Below are positions 8,401 through 17,500 of a DNA stretch of 36,021 nucleotides, in pieces. Position numbers and translations under genes: made by a program. Position 1 is the first letter of the stretch, and each line of letters begins with the position of its first letter. Source of the stretch: a virus. Where the stretch lies: the IMG/VR virus record IMGVR_UViG_3300038307_000315, positions 1 to 36,021 of that record; one strand, given 5' to 3'. Under the pieces are notes generated by a model. It was not told the origin of the DNA and did no database searches. It was given only the letters and a program-made list of their open reading frames with translations.

Positions 8401-9912
8401 CAACTCAATGAAAAATTGGGTGAATTAAGACGAGAACAGCTTAAGCTAGAGTTCGAATATAATAGAAGTGCTGCACAGAGAAACCTCAAAATAAGGGCGG
8501 CTCAGGCTGAAGGACGGGCTAAATGGGCTGACGCAGATTTTGCTGCCGGGAAAATCACGGGGAGCGAGTGGGCGCAAATTCAAAGAGGTAGTAGGCAATC
8601 GAAACGAGCCGCTTTTGGATTAGATCCTGATAAGGGCGGCGCACCTCAAGCTTCAATAGGAACTATATTTAGAGAGGAGTGGAAGTACGGGCCAAAGCAG
8701 CAAGCAGATGATTTTGAAGCCGGAATGGCAGACGTTGCTGTTACCGTAAAAGACTCAATGAAGGAGGCTATTAAAAATATAGCTTCTGGAGCCGACAGTT
8801 TTAAAGACGCCATGTTTAACGTTTTCGCGGCGGTGGCCGACAAGCTTGCCGATCAGGGAATCAGCATGGGCGTTGATTCAATGTTTAACTGGTTAAGTAA
8901 AGTTGGGCAGAATAAGGACGGCGGCTATATCCCTCGGGGATATAATCAAGGGGGAGTTGTAACTGGCGGTTCGGGGGTTAGGGATGACGTAATGACCCGT
9001 ATGCAAGGCGGCGAATATGTGATCAAGAAAAGCGCTGCTCAAAAGATCGGTTATGAAACGCTTGGCGCGATAAATAGTTACGCGGGAGGTGGGCAGGCTA
9101 GAGTTTCTCTTGCTAAGGAATTTTTATATAATGATCCCAAAAGGCCGACTGGAGGAAATTATAACGTTAGCAGAAACCTTTCTACCGCAGCTTTGTTCAG
9201 GGAAGATGATCCGCAAACCAGCGAGATGTTCGGCAGGCAATCAACTCTTACGAGTTATCTCGAATATAGAAGAAAAGAACAGGAAAGAAGGGATAAGATT
9301 CTTGACGGTATAAAACAACAAAAAAGACAGAGGTTGACAAGCGCCTATATGAGCGCTGCGATGAGGATCGGTGTCGCAAAATTTGGAGATCATTTGGGAG
9401 GGGGGGAGACAGAAGGGGTTGACAAACCCAATGTAGCACCCGGCAGCTGGACACCACCGCCTCCTCCGGATAGGAGCCTACCGACGGACTTCTATAATGG
9501 CGCTAGAGGAGGTTCTCCTGCGATGGTAATGGGCGGCGAATATATAATGAGTCCAAGAACTGTATCTAAATACGGAACAGGTTTCATGTCTCAATTAAAT
9601 CAAGGAAGACTTCCTAGTTTTCAAAGCGGCGGGCCTGTGGGTGGCGGCGCTGCAATGGCAGCTGGCATTACCACTAATAATGTAAGCCTTAGCGTAAATA
9701 TAGACAAGTCCGGAGGGGCTACTGCGGAAACAGGCGGCGGATCAAAAAGCGAAGCTAAAAACGACGAAAGAGGAGACGCGGAGGAGGCTCAAAGAAACAA
9801 GGAGTTCGCGGAAGCCATACGTGGAGCGGTGCTTAAGGAAATAACCAAGCAGCAGAGGCCCGGTGGATTACTAAGAGATGGCGCGACTTGGGCGGCGGGA
9901 AGAAGAGCTTAA
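2440..9912 (+). CDS. Tail tape measure protein (TP901-type core)
   Basis: A 2,490-residue protein that sets tail length and is carried inside the tail tube. Residues about 60-380 match the TP901 tape measure core, with helical Ala/Gly-rich segments (for example the region around TVEVEKALTDINIVLN). A hydrophobic stretch lies near 425-465. Four copies of a G-[FHL]-[VI]-P-N-F motif occur at residues 554, 638, 959 and 1035, separated by Gly/Ala-rich and helical segments. Long charged coiled-coil-like regions follow, and near the C-terminus there are two typical tape measure segments around GGEYVI (about 2170-2215) and GGEYIM (about 2360-2375). At about 0.15 nm per residue, a tail near 370 nm is expected if all of it spans the tube. 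The start is GTG, as no in-frame ATG lies nearby. The stop overlaps that of the converging gene. Confidence 0.95.
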   Translation: MATEKLRAELELITSTAEKDLARFHRSLKSVEKTVASVGGKGGKSMRPLGEGLSAATANASEFEKSMAAANARVIAFGASAGLIIQVQRALKETVKATVEVEKALTDINIVLNANSANLQKFGDSLFKVAGQTGQGFQTVAVAATELARQGLSMEKTLLRTKDALILTRLTGMGAEEAVSSLTAAVNSFSKAGITSSQVVNKMAKVDQAFAVSSDDLAKAISRVGSSAVDAGVSMDELLAITTAVQQRTARGGAVIGNAFKTIFTRIGRTDVQKKLAAIGVATRDMQGQMLPATKVLENLADKFQHLGQMQQNQIAESVAGVFQVNILRATLGDLSTKYGVYNRALKESASATNEAYQKNEQLNETLDALVNKSLANLTKAGAAIGGATLKPAIENVLNLVNSAIGAFSEGGRFEEFGKGIGKDLLTGIGSFISGPGLAILTVGIGKLLINFGSFAKTAVAGVLELNKGVMARKGIEESVTAALMKQPSIIKQIERGELNAATAAKDMLAAMRAQNMEASKLAVTSRAIAGNMMGMGMGARGGRGGGRPGRASGFVPNFADADAERASAAAGGYKAGVIKTMNVPGEGSMMYNGAETVKRFPGMTQPAIMPPKESPAGANYMSAFGAAHGFDPYAADGFVPNFARRPVDIFNKAQDNLRRGEVRGIEQSIGTLRRQNRHGWADELEEKQAIVKSRKAGAGEVAAAKAKAGKPELRRFNAAQTLGLLGLSGQDTDSHSSTTGLDQIGKFREGSGLSNDQLKKYRVTFANMQSRSIEGIKRGKGENVTRQKFSDKVSELLTDPVAKLSDMVFDGALGNDNALDLDDLKKKFKGNTQLLPPGAEGSIFEAAVNLGLLTTKTSAKAKKDAFDQSTKGAQKPFDFEEVGPAKPDFKSIFDFHKNLVYADAKRTIDNKSMGTLINKAYNRGVAGLPYMELLKGSNVAAAGTASKKTPKGKRSASGHVPNFSPLGDAITRERAAGVPVSAIRVSSSPVLKGPGNPGGLGVHNTIDEPAGLGQGISRSRRMGIDPKTHGAAQGLIPNFTRRTPIDSAAGYWSPGMSAPLDMSALSWIDEKKKEIKSTSRPTPVEAKPPTKPLGDAPDKIDRGATKFAGAVDKFMTPLLAISYMGGPAIGNKYGAEAENQFQSMLGGAFAGQMGFAGASSAVQGIGKWGAAQKATMGGKLGMMPDLAGKFGYEKFSKKEKFLSKIIGTSKTPPIWAKMGRAVPRIGKALPLATMALASGLGYMGLTDDPEDIEHQLSMKRLSGRQDKLKGLGGSAGVLTSNVSTISQNYDTMTNPQVVKAYEDLNKQSNTLLEDAMLSGEAIDTTNVESAMNEFGNAMLKDAGGIESAQERASKALKELTDRINELGESAESEKKVEELRKLFKDSEDVQESFRLKEKAGGNIQDDETVKGLFLKHMGKYMARSEDDGTITGGNRYGNWLGNRAAGYKEEAYLDDRARGAHGKYPARTLSRARATAGDVAFGQGGAASWFSPSQWGGDFFDSVAMPFRDDKTEMERMVQQEFGNINLDVMTRKFVEDYTTFMGEAVSDNLDEKQKEYIKAIKGAIGFTEARKKFIHEGFDDLVEKSYMGPKGKPVKEVTDFIDERNIQDQESFLKPSAQSGLSKWRWLTGGDSSLESQLLQGMTIATGEATHETAADQPNYMPTTQDEAIRSLKIDAINSRLTEMSNRIETEESPTKQLEALLETGYFPNEKSLQESINRSKLGKDEKGFLGKTEVAEIIKSFFEGLRGDVLFKLNEPEKKPGFTGKRRENLNPFAVRQINLQDQATEGKRELSDLKKQNKHDEALAKVKGDLTLATAKATMNAEEIAEVDLGLAMAKTKRTFERLEKEIRKEFGNQETGAKAVMAGILLNAKKDPNKSKKAEEYHDRLRAMLEGRGTKSTPWETTLNQWGGMGGEFYRTDSQFDRKEILNRELAKVKAGGMKYGDPDDMLSIRIKMIEQAKKMLIIDEDRKHALEQHRKGLINENQLNEKLGELRREQLKLEFEYNRSAAQRNLKIRAAQAEGRAKWADADFAAGKITGSEWAQIQRGSRQSKRAAFGLDPDKGGAPQASIGTIFREEWKYGPKQQADDFEAGMADVAVTVKDSMKEAIKNIASGADSFKDAMFNVFAAVADKLADQGISMGVDSMFNWLSKVGQNKDGGYIPRGYNQGGVVTGGSGVRDDVMTRMQGGEYVIKKSAAQKIGYETLGAINSYAGGGQARVSLAKEFLYNDPKRPTGGNYNVSRNLSTAALFREDDPQTSEMFGRQSTLTSYLEYRRKEQERRDKILDGIKQQKRQRLTSAYMSAAMRIGVAKFGDHLGGGETEGVDKPNVAPGSWTPPPPPDRSLPTDFYNGARGGSPAMVMGGEYIMSPRTVSKYGTGFMSQLNQGRLPSFQSGGPVGGGAAMAAGITTNNVSLSVNIDKSGGATAETGGGSKSEAKNDERGDAEEAQRNKEFAEAIRGAVLKEITKQQRPGGLLRDGATWAAGRRA

Positions 9913-10760
9913 ATTCTCGATTCTAGCTGATCGATTCTTTTTTCCAGTTCTAGTATTTTCTTTTCTATAATTGCGGAGCCTTGGTTGTATAGGTTATATG
10001 CGTTTACCGTTCCCTTTTCTACTATTGGGATCCCGAACTTTTCTGTATAGTCAACTTTTTGAGCGATGCATATAAAACCGCCCGAAAGATTGTCTTTGCA
10101 TTTTTCACCAAGCGTTATTTCTGTCCTGCGTATTTTTATTTCTCCTTTTTTTACAAAGTTAGGCAGGTTGTATTCAAAATCTATATAATTTCTTCTTTCT
10201 TTAAACACCGGTTCTTTTGCTGTTTTCTCTATTATTGTTCTTTTGTTGTTTTCTATCATTTCGCAGACGATTTCTAGGCCCTTTCCTGAGCCTCCTTCTG
10301 GGATAAAGCTTTTATACCCTTCTTGAAAGAAGCTCGATTCGGTTTTGATTTCAGCTTTAACAACCCCGCCGTCTTTGTTTACTTCTTTAACTAAGACAAG
10401 ACCCGTTCCTCCAAAGCCTAGTATTTCAATTTCGTCGTTTTGTTTATACCCTGAACCCGGGACTGGTATAGAAAAGGCTTCATTGATTTTATACTCTTTG
10501 AGGTGAATTTCTAAATAGTCTTTTCTGTAGATTTCCTTTTCTTCTAAATCTTTAACATAAATATATGATTTTTCGTCAGGCGATTTTATGGTTTTGAATT
10601 TTAGCCATTTTTCCTTTTCATTTATTTCTTTGATTTCAAAGAGCTCGTCTTGGATCCTTATCGAAAATTTTTCGGTTATAGAAAAGGGGTTCTTCCGGGA
10701 TCCGACAATCAACTTATCAGAGCCTTCTTTTATAAAGGCGAGAAAAGTAATAGGTTTCAT
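9909..10760 (-). CDS. Tail-tip operon terminal protein with C-terminal coiled coil
   Basis: A 283-residue protein, last gene of the minus-strand tail-tip operon. The middle (about residues 100-165) has a Gly-rich beta segment with GSGYKQNDEIEI, like the GxGYxxGD modules of phage tail proteins. The C-terminus ends in a heptad-like coil (IIEKKILELEKRIDQLE), a likely trimerisation stem. I start it at ATG 10760 (MKPITFLAF), 13 bases after the preceding stop. A TTG 36 bases upstream would add 12 residues that overlap the preceding gene and is less likely. The function is unknown, but a fibre or tip-accessory role fits its place. Its TAA overlaps the tape measure TAA within TTAA on opposite strands. 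Confidence 0.75.
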   Translation of the reverse strand: MKPITFLAFIKEGSDKLIVGSRKNPFSITEKFSIRIQDELFEIKEINEKEKWLKFKTIKSPDEKSYIYVKDLEEKEIYRKDYLEIHLKEYKINEAFSIPVPGSGYKQNDEIEILGFGGTGLVLVKEVNKDGGVVKAEIKTESSFFQEGYKSFIPEGGSGKGLEIVCEMIENNKRTIIEKTAKEPVFKERRNYIDFEYNLPNFVKKGEIKIRRTEITLGEKCKDNLSGGFICIAQKVDYTEKFGIPIVEKGTVNAYNLYNQGSAIIEKKILELEKRIDQLESRI

Positions 10761-10773
10761 ACAGGTTATTTTA

Positions 10774-12867
10774 TTAGTTGGCGGAAATAAATCCAATAAA
10801 AATTTTAGAAGCTACTATTGTTTTATTGTTTGAGATTTCTATCTCAAGTTTACTTTTAATTTTTTCTGTTGTCATTTTCACCGTATTTGATTGCGCTCCT
10901 ACTACGTAGGCATTGTTGGATTTTTCGTAGTAGTTTATTACGGGGATGTAATCTTTTTCTTCTTTAAGTTGAACGGTTAAGGTTACTTTACTCCTGTTGA
11001 TTTCGTGATCGAAGTCTGATATGCCTTTTTCAGATATTACCGAAGATTTCCCGCCATCAGCCACAAGGATATAGCAGTACGCCCTATAAGATAAAGCTTT
11101 CGCCCCTTCGTCTACTGGCGACTTTTTAAACAAAGTCATTGAAGTTGGCTGCCCACTTAAGTCTTCTGCAGGGTTGAATTTATCTACTATGTTATTCAAG
11201 GGGGTTATGGTTTTGCTGAATTGTAGATTTTTTTCTCCCAAGATAGTGTCTGCAAGTTGTCCGTTTAAGTTTGTTGTTCTGGTCTTGTTATCGGAGAAGA
11301 AATGTTTGGCTCGCATTAATTCGTCGAAGAAGCCCACTATAACATGGCTTTGAGTTAATTGTTGATTAGCGAAAGGAGCGAAAGGGAAAGTGATAGCGTC
11401 GGTACTAAAAGAGAAATCTTTACTTAGGACAAATCCTCTATTTACTTCAATATCGATTTCGTTTACTTTTACTTTTTGTTTTGTTGGCTCACTTCCTTCT
11501 TCTGATATCGATATGTGTTCAGGATTCAAAGCAAAGGCTTTGTCAGCATAATAAATTACGCACCCTTTTATTCCTTCGAAATATTTCGAAAATATTTCTT
11601 TATTAGACAGGTATTTTTTATTTGGGGAAGTGGTAGAGTCTATGCTTTCAAGTACAGATATGGACACTGCTCCCCTGTCTGTCATTTTTACTTCGGCTAT
11701 ATAGGGGATTTTTTTATCATAGCCTTCTTGCGGCGTTACGTAACCGTCTCTATCGTTGTATTCGTCGCATACCATGAGCCCGCTAGGGGGGAGGAGGTTA
11801 ACTTCTACTATATCATATCCTACATGCTCTAGTTCAAAGCTTCCTTCATTTTCATTTATTACTCCGTCATGAACCTCGTTTCCTGCGCTAGTGTTCTTGT
11901 CTGTAGTGTAGGCTTCTACGACAACGTCAAAATTTCTCAAGGGAACTATCTCTTCGGTAAAGAGTGATGTGGCGGCGAATCCGGTAGCCATGTAGTAGTT
12001 TTCCCCATTTTCTACTTGCTTCTTTACTGCTTGAGCTACCTCGATAGAGTTGAGCCCTTGTGGGAATGTAATTGGAACCTCGAGGATGGGTTGCCCAGTT
12101 ATTTCAAAGTATATATCTTTGTGCGGAGTGTTGCTATTGTCGCTTTGTTTTCTTATAGTGACTCTGCTGAATGAGTCAAATCTGATTGACTGCATTTCGT
12201 GTTTATCAGCAAACGAAGTAGTATAGATGAACGAAGGGGACGGTTCGTTTATGAGGTTTAAAGATGACGTAGAACTGCCTAGCTGCTTATCGCCTCCTTT
12301 GTTTTTGTTTTCATTGAACTCTGGGTGTTTATCGCTAGTTAAACCATAAATGTTGATGCTCTGGGCAAAACTTGATGATATAGCTTTATTTGTATCTACC
12401 TTCAAGCCTTCTTGTTCCTCGGAGGTTGGTTCGCCAGCTGGAGTCGAGGTTGTTTCTTGATCTACTCCTACGTTGGTTTTGGTTCCGGGATAATATGTAG
12501 GGCCGTACCAGTGATTGTCTCTGTTGGCCCATATGGAAAAAAAGTATTCCCCTGCTGCTGGGAAAGTGTATTCTATTTCGTAGAGTTGGTAGTTTTCCGC
12601 TTCTTCTGAATCTACGAAATCGCTTCCGTGTTTTTCAATTGGTATATCTTGCGCATCTGGACCGAGATAAATTGAGTTGTCTGTAAAACTTTGCTGCGCT
12701 TCTGTTAGTTGTTCAGTTCTGATTGAGCTGTCAAATTTTGTACCGTATTTTACATAAACATGATACTTGTCGTACTTAGTATTCTCTGCAGAATACTCTA
12801 CTTCATTGTTATCGGAGCCTTTGTTGGCGTTCCATCTTAAAGTTGCTTTTGTTCCGTGTTTTGGCAT
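10774..12867 (-). CDS. Large tail-tip/fibre-associated protein, unknown family
   Basis: A 697-residue protein with no recognised family. The N-terminal about 150 residues look like a beta-sandwich of fibronectin/Ig type (alternating hydrophobic strands ending near YFFSIWANRDNHWYGP). The rest contains beta-rich segments typical of receptor-binding or tip proteins. I start it at ATG 12867 (MPKHGTKATLRW), 4 bases after the preceding stop in the arrangement TAA-AAAA-ATG. A TTG at 12888 would add 7 residues inside the upstream gene and is less likely. It follows J and another unknown protein in one tight operon, so a role in the tail tip or host recognition is likely from position. Confidence 0.75.
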   Translation of the reverse strand: MPKHGTKATLRWNANKGSDNNEVEYSAENTKYDKYHVYVKYGTKFDSSIRTEQLTEAQQSFTDNSIYLGPDAQDIPIEKHGSDFVDSEEAENYQLYEIEYTFPAAGEYFFSIWANRDNHWYGPTYYPGTKTNVGVDQETTSTPAGEPTSEEQEGLKVDTNKAISSSFAQSINIYGLTSDKHPEFNENKNKGGDKQLGSSTSSLNLINEPSPSFIYTTSFADKHEMQSIRFDSFSRVTIRKQSDNSNTPHKDIYFEITGQPILEVPITFPQGLNSIEVAQAVKKQVENGENYYMATGFAATSLFTEEIVPLRNFDVVVEAYTTDKNTSAGNEVHDGVINENEGSFELEHVGYDIVEVNLLPPSGLMVCDEYNDRDGYVTPQEGYDKKIPYIAEVKMTDRGAVSISVLESIDSTTSPNKKYLSNKEIFSKYFEGIKGCVIYYADKAFALNPEHISISEEGSEPTKQKVKVNEIDIEVNRGFVLSKDFSFSTDAITFPFAPFANQQLTQSHVIVGFFDELMRAKHFFSDNKTRTTNLNGQLADTILGEKNLQFSKTITPLNNIVDKFNPAEDLSGQPTSMTLFKKSPVDEGAKALSYRAYCYILVADGGKSSVISEKGISDFDHEINRSKVTLTVQLKEEKDYIPVINYYEKSNNAYVVGAQSNTVKMTTEKIKSKLEIEISNNKTIVASKIFIGFISAN

Positions 12868-12871
12868 TTTT

Positions 12872-14536
12872 TTATTGGTATGTACCAAATTTACTCTTAT
12901 TGTTTTCCGCTATTTTTGTGTGAACATCAAAGTTTATGTTTAAGTGAACGTTATCCTCATTATTGCATTGCTCTTGAGCTAAGGTTTGAGAAACCGTTGA
13001 TAGTCCGTAAGTATTGTCAGTGTTTAACGGACTCTCTGCTAAAATCTCTTCTTGAGTGTAGTAGGGTGTCTCTATATATCTCCACATTTGATCATTATTT
13101 TCAATCATCCTCTTATTGTCCGAGGTTTTAATCTTTATCCCCAGCATAGGCTGCTCGGATTTAAAATGGTATGTTAAGTTAGCCTTTTTTTCACCTCTGT
13201 ATTTATTCGTCGGGTCTACTTTTCTTCCAGCTAAGTATAAGCAGTCAGTTACGTTTTTACTTGTTATATCTTTACCTTCAGTATCGTACTGCATGTGTAT
13301 TTTTCCCGGGTATTGAACTTTCCTATTCGGATCTTCCTCTAAAGAAGAACTAAAATATGTTTTTATTATCTCTTGAGGGACGTCGTATAGCTTTGGCGCT
13401 GTGTTATAACCAAAGTCTTCTTGGAGTTCTGAGTCTTCTCTTTCGAAGACCCGTACGTCGTCGTGCTTAGCTACAAAGCACGGATTTTCTTGACACGCAG
13501 ACGGAGACGGGTCCTTCTTGACTGGGCGGTCTTTTAAGTTAAATGCAAAAGCATACCTAAACCCTACTTGATCGTAACATTTTCTAGCGTCTACGGGGGA
13601 AAAGTCAACGTAAAATACTGCGTATTGGCCATCTGTTATGTAGTTAGGTAATTTGTCTAATTGGTTTTGTATGATATCAACTGGACTAACGTTTTGGCTG
13701 CCGAAGCGGGTTATAGGCTTAATTTTATCAAAATTAAAAACGGATTTTTTCGTGTCACCGCAATAACAGTAGCTCATTTGGGCTAAGTCTTCATGGCTAA
13801 CGGGATACTCCGTGGTTTTTTCAGACCCGGGAACTATTGCGTCTGTGAAAGCTAGGTTTATATCTGCGTACGGCTTCGCATCTGTATTAGGCGCGTGATT
13901 GCCGTCGGCTGGTTCGGTGCCGTCGGAGGTGGTACAGGCACAACCGGGTACGTAGGGCTTAACTCCTTCGGAGTTTCCCGGATTAGATGTCAGATTCTCG
14001 AAAAGAATGCTCCTAATGTCAGAGTAAGATTCATTATCCTTTCTATCTACTTCATTAACGGGGTCACCTTTGTTGTCTCTTAAGAAATCTGGAAACTTGT
14101 ATATAAAATGCTTTATTGATAACTTGTACTGCTCATTTGGAACAGCTATATAATAAGCCTTATCTTCTTTCAGGCTTTTATCCCAGTCAGCCTTAGAAGT
14201 GCTGACGTTTCCCATGTTTACGAACAGCTCGGATTTTTCCGCGGGTGCAGTACAGTCATCTTTTGCGCTTGAGTCCCAAGTTAGATTAAAATCTGAACTG
14301 CTTCCTCCTAAGCCTTCTTGCCCGTGAACAGCATAAACCGGTACGGTTTTTGCCCATGATTTAGAAAGCGTAGTTTCGCATCTGTTGTCATCAATTATGA
14401 TCTCTCGAAAATCGTCTGTGCTGGTAGCTTGGTCTATCATTTCTTCACTCGGGAGAGTGACAATAGTAGACGAGTTGGCGAGCCAAGGAATGTTCTTGGG
14501 GTCAGCTAAGACGGTGTGATTTGTGTTATTAGGCAT
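12872..14536 (-). CDS. Tail-tip operon protein of unknown function
   Basis: A 554-residue protein encoded directly after the J-like tip protein (14-base gap). No domain is recognised. It has scattered cysteines, including GCACTT and SYCYCGD segments, that could bind metal or form clusters. Its N-terminus (MPNNTNHTVLADPKNIP) has no signal peptide. The operon position says it is a virion tip component or a cofactor of tip assembly, and it may sit on the central fibre with the 697-residue protein. The start is well placed: ATG preceded by an A/T-rich leader as in the other genes of this operon, without a strong Shine-Dalgarno sequence. Confidence 0.75.
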   Translation of the reverse strand: MPNNTNHTVLADPKNIPWLANSSTIVTLPSEEMIDQATSTDDFREIIIDDNRCETTLSKSWAKTVPVYAVHGQEGLGGSSSDFNLTWDSSAKDDCTAPAEKSELFVNMGNVSTSKADWDKSLKEDKAYYIAVPNEQYKLSIKHFIYKFPDFLRDNKGDPVNEVDRKDNESYSDIRSILFENLTSNPGNSEGVKPYVPGCACTTSDGTEPADGNHAPNTDAKPYADINLAFTDAIVPGSEKTTEYPVSHEDLAQMSYCYCGDTKKSVFNFDKIKPITRFGSQNVSPVDIIQNQLDKLPNYITDGQYAVFYVDFSPVDARKCYDQVGFRYAFAFNLKDRPVKKDPSPSACQENPCFVAKHDDVRVFEREDSELQEDFGYNTAPKLYDVPQEIIKTYFSSSLEEDPNRKVQYPGKIHMQYDTEGKDITSKNVTDCLYLAGRKVDPTNKYRGEKKANLTYHFKSEQPMLGIKIKTSDNKRMIENNDQMWRYIETPYYTQEEILAESPLNTDNTYGLSTVSQTLAQEQCNNEDNVHLNINFDVHTKIAENNKSKFGTYQ

Positions 14537-14550
14537 TTTTATTATTTCAC

Positions 14551-17500
14551 TTAACTTGCATAATACTCCTGAATATCTATCTCTTTTTCAATGTCTACTT
14601 CCAGACCTCCGGGGGTTCCGGCCCCCTTTACTGGTTTTGAGCATTCATCGTCTATTAGCGACTTGAAACTATCGTTGGGCGTCGCTTCGAAGACTGCCGT
14701 TTTACATATTACGAAATTGCTACCATATTGAGTCACCTTTTTCTCATATTGTTCTTCGTAGCAATTATCGTTTTCTAAGTTTCGGTCTGAGCAGCTTGGG
14801 GATAGATTAATGCAACCTAGGTGATCGTAATATTTTCCCAATGCAGCTTTCTTGCTCGCTCGGTTGTTTCCTGCCGAAACTCCTACTCCCATAAGATTCT
14901 TTTCGTACGCTTCTTGATCTGTAAACATTTTAAGTTTATATTTATTAGTATCTTCTCCTTTAAAATGAGAAATAGAGGTAAAATCCGCAGCTATTTTGAA
15001 GTTCAAGTTTATAAATTGTTCGTCATCTTTCTCTTTTGGGAGAATTGGGTCGACTTTAATTTCTTCAGGCGTCCCACAGTTCACTTCCTCGCATGTTTGA
15101 CCGGGGGTGAAATTCTTTACTAGATTAAGATCTGAACTTATTCCTTCTGCAGAACCATCGTATAAGTCGTTAGCAGTAAGGTCAGCGCATTCATCTTCCG
15201 TCATGTCGTTAAAGCATTGTCTATCGTATCCTTGGAATACAAGGGAACCCGCGATCTCGCCAGCAGGCGTTGTACCGAATTGACCAGCGTATGTCCCGCC
15301 TCTGACATGATTAGGATACAACTTATAATACTTGTCATAATCTAACATCTGCCTTTCATTCGGATTTGCTGGCATCATCAGACCTCTTTCAAATTGCATG
15401 TTCCCCACAGAATTAGGGAACAACATATCCCCCATTGGAAGATCGGTTGAGTTCGTTACATATGTTTGATCTTCAACACAGCATGCTCCTTTAACTCCCG
15501 GGTTCGGGTTTTCTGCTGAATCTTGTTCCATTGAGGGGTTCTCTGGGGGTCCTCCCGGTACGGTATCAGATTCCTCTTCTCCCGGGTCATCTTCTCCTAG
15601 GTTATCGTATTTTATAGGTGTATGTTCAAGCGCGGTTATATCGTATTTGCTTTCGTTCTCGTTTATGTTAATTACCTTATATTGTTGCGCATGGCCAGAC
15701 GCGAACTCTGGGTCAAGGGTATAGTCCCTGTTCAGAGTCATATCATTTATGCTTGGTTCTATAGACCATACTAGGTCTGCGCCGCTTATGTTTTGATAAT
15801 CTGAAGAATACTCGTTTTCATCGTCTGATAGTTCTCCTATTACCGAAGCTGCGTTATAACCTGTTATTACATAGTTGTCGAAATCTAATTGCTTCTGCGT
15901 TTGTGTATCAGTGAAAATTTGAGTTACTATACCGCTTCCGCCGATAGAGTAATCCGAACTAAAATTACCTGTATGAGTTACTGCTTGGAAACCGCTAAAA
16001 TAAATAGTTTGAATTTGGCTTCTTCTGATCTCAGGGACGTCGGCAGAAGTTAGGGATTTATCTGTGTTAGTGGATCTTACTTTTACGTTTTCAACTGTGC
16101 TTTTTTCGGTCGCCTTTGCCCATAGGTGAGTTCTTCTTAAGCCTATTTTATATGCATTAAATACAGCGTTATAAGCTGTGACTTTATTCTCCTCCTTAAG
16201 AGCTTTCAAGGTTATGCCGAGTGGGTTCTCGTTTTTGGAGGTTGATGTTCCATTAATAGGTGAGAAAACTTTTATTGTTAAGGAAGTTATTCCGGCGGGC
16301 TTTTCAAAAGCTATAAATTTGTTCGCTTTACGGCTTTTATCTTCCCTGAGTGGTCCGGAGTTGAAAAAATTTTCTGCGATATATACGTCCGTAGGAGCAG
16401 TGGTCCTCTGGCGAAATCCTGCCAAGTGAAAGTCGACGAATTTCAGCTCTCTTGTTGCCGCGGCTTTCTCATCTGCGCTGCCGTTTGCCTCGTACCATTT
16501 TAAACATTCGAAAATATCTCCGTGAGTTCTTCCGTATGGACTTGTTATATCGTTACCTTTCTTGTCTTTTATGATTTGGCCGTGGAGCACGTCTATACCG
16601 CCTGTGTGAGGATCTGTATACCGATCTGTGTTATTCGGGGCGCTGGGGGTCTCGACTGCAGGCAAATATTTTGATCCCAAGTAAAAACTAAAGTTAACAA
16701 ATTTCCCATCGTTATAATCCTCGTCGGATACTTCTTTAAACTGGAAAAGTTTGGCTATGTTGGTAACGTATTCTCCGTCTTTGGCTAGGGTTTCGTCTAT
16801 AGACGTAACTGCCTGATCAGTTCCGTCAGAGTCTCCTGTGTCTCCAAGGGGCAGGTAGTAAGTTTTGCCGTCTGCTACGTAGCTAACTTCAAACCTTTGC
16901 ATAACTGCCCATTTCGAAACACCATGTTCTTTTTGAGCGTTTGTAGGCTCTGGTAGATAATCTTTGATCGGCTGAAACAAAAATTCCATCTGAGATCTAG
17001 AAGAATCAACTGTAATTGTGTGCTCGTTGATGAAAGAATGGCCGTCTCCGCCCGCGACAAGCTTAGCAGTATCCCTTGAAACTGATAAATTACCGCGACG
17101 CTGTGGGTAGACAATTGCTTCTGTAATGTCAACCCCGACTGGACCCCTGTTTTTGAATGAAAAGTATCCCCCTTCGGCCCAGTTGTTATTAAAAAAGTCT
17201 AGCCTTGTGGAGTAAGATTCTTTCTTAATATAATCAACTTCCGTTGACTCTGTAAAGCTTATGGTTTCTTCGCAATCGGACGGGGTTATCTGTGTTGGTT
17301 CGAGATAGCCAGCTGGGGTTAAGATATCCAGTTTGTATTCTTTATTAGCGGTGAAATCAATAGCTTTATCGATTATAATAGAGTTTCCTATCATGTAATA
17401 ATCGTTGGGAGATTCGAGACCATTAACGGTTAAGTCTACAGTTCGTATCACACCATGATCAGAAGCGTAGCCCGGATCGGTGAATGTGAGGGTATCACCT

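Noticed and set aside
10761-10796. TTG start at 10796 for the 283-residue gene
   Set aside because: It would overlap the preceding gene; ATG 10760 sits 13 bases after that stop.
12868-12888. TTG start at 12888 for the 697-residue gene
   Set aside because: It would overlap the preceding gene; ATG 12867 directly follows its stop as in other junctions of the operon.
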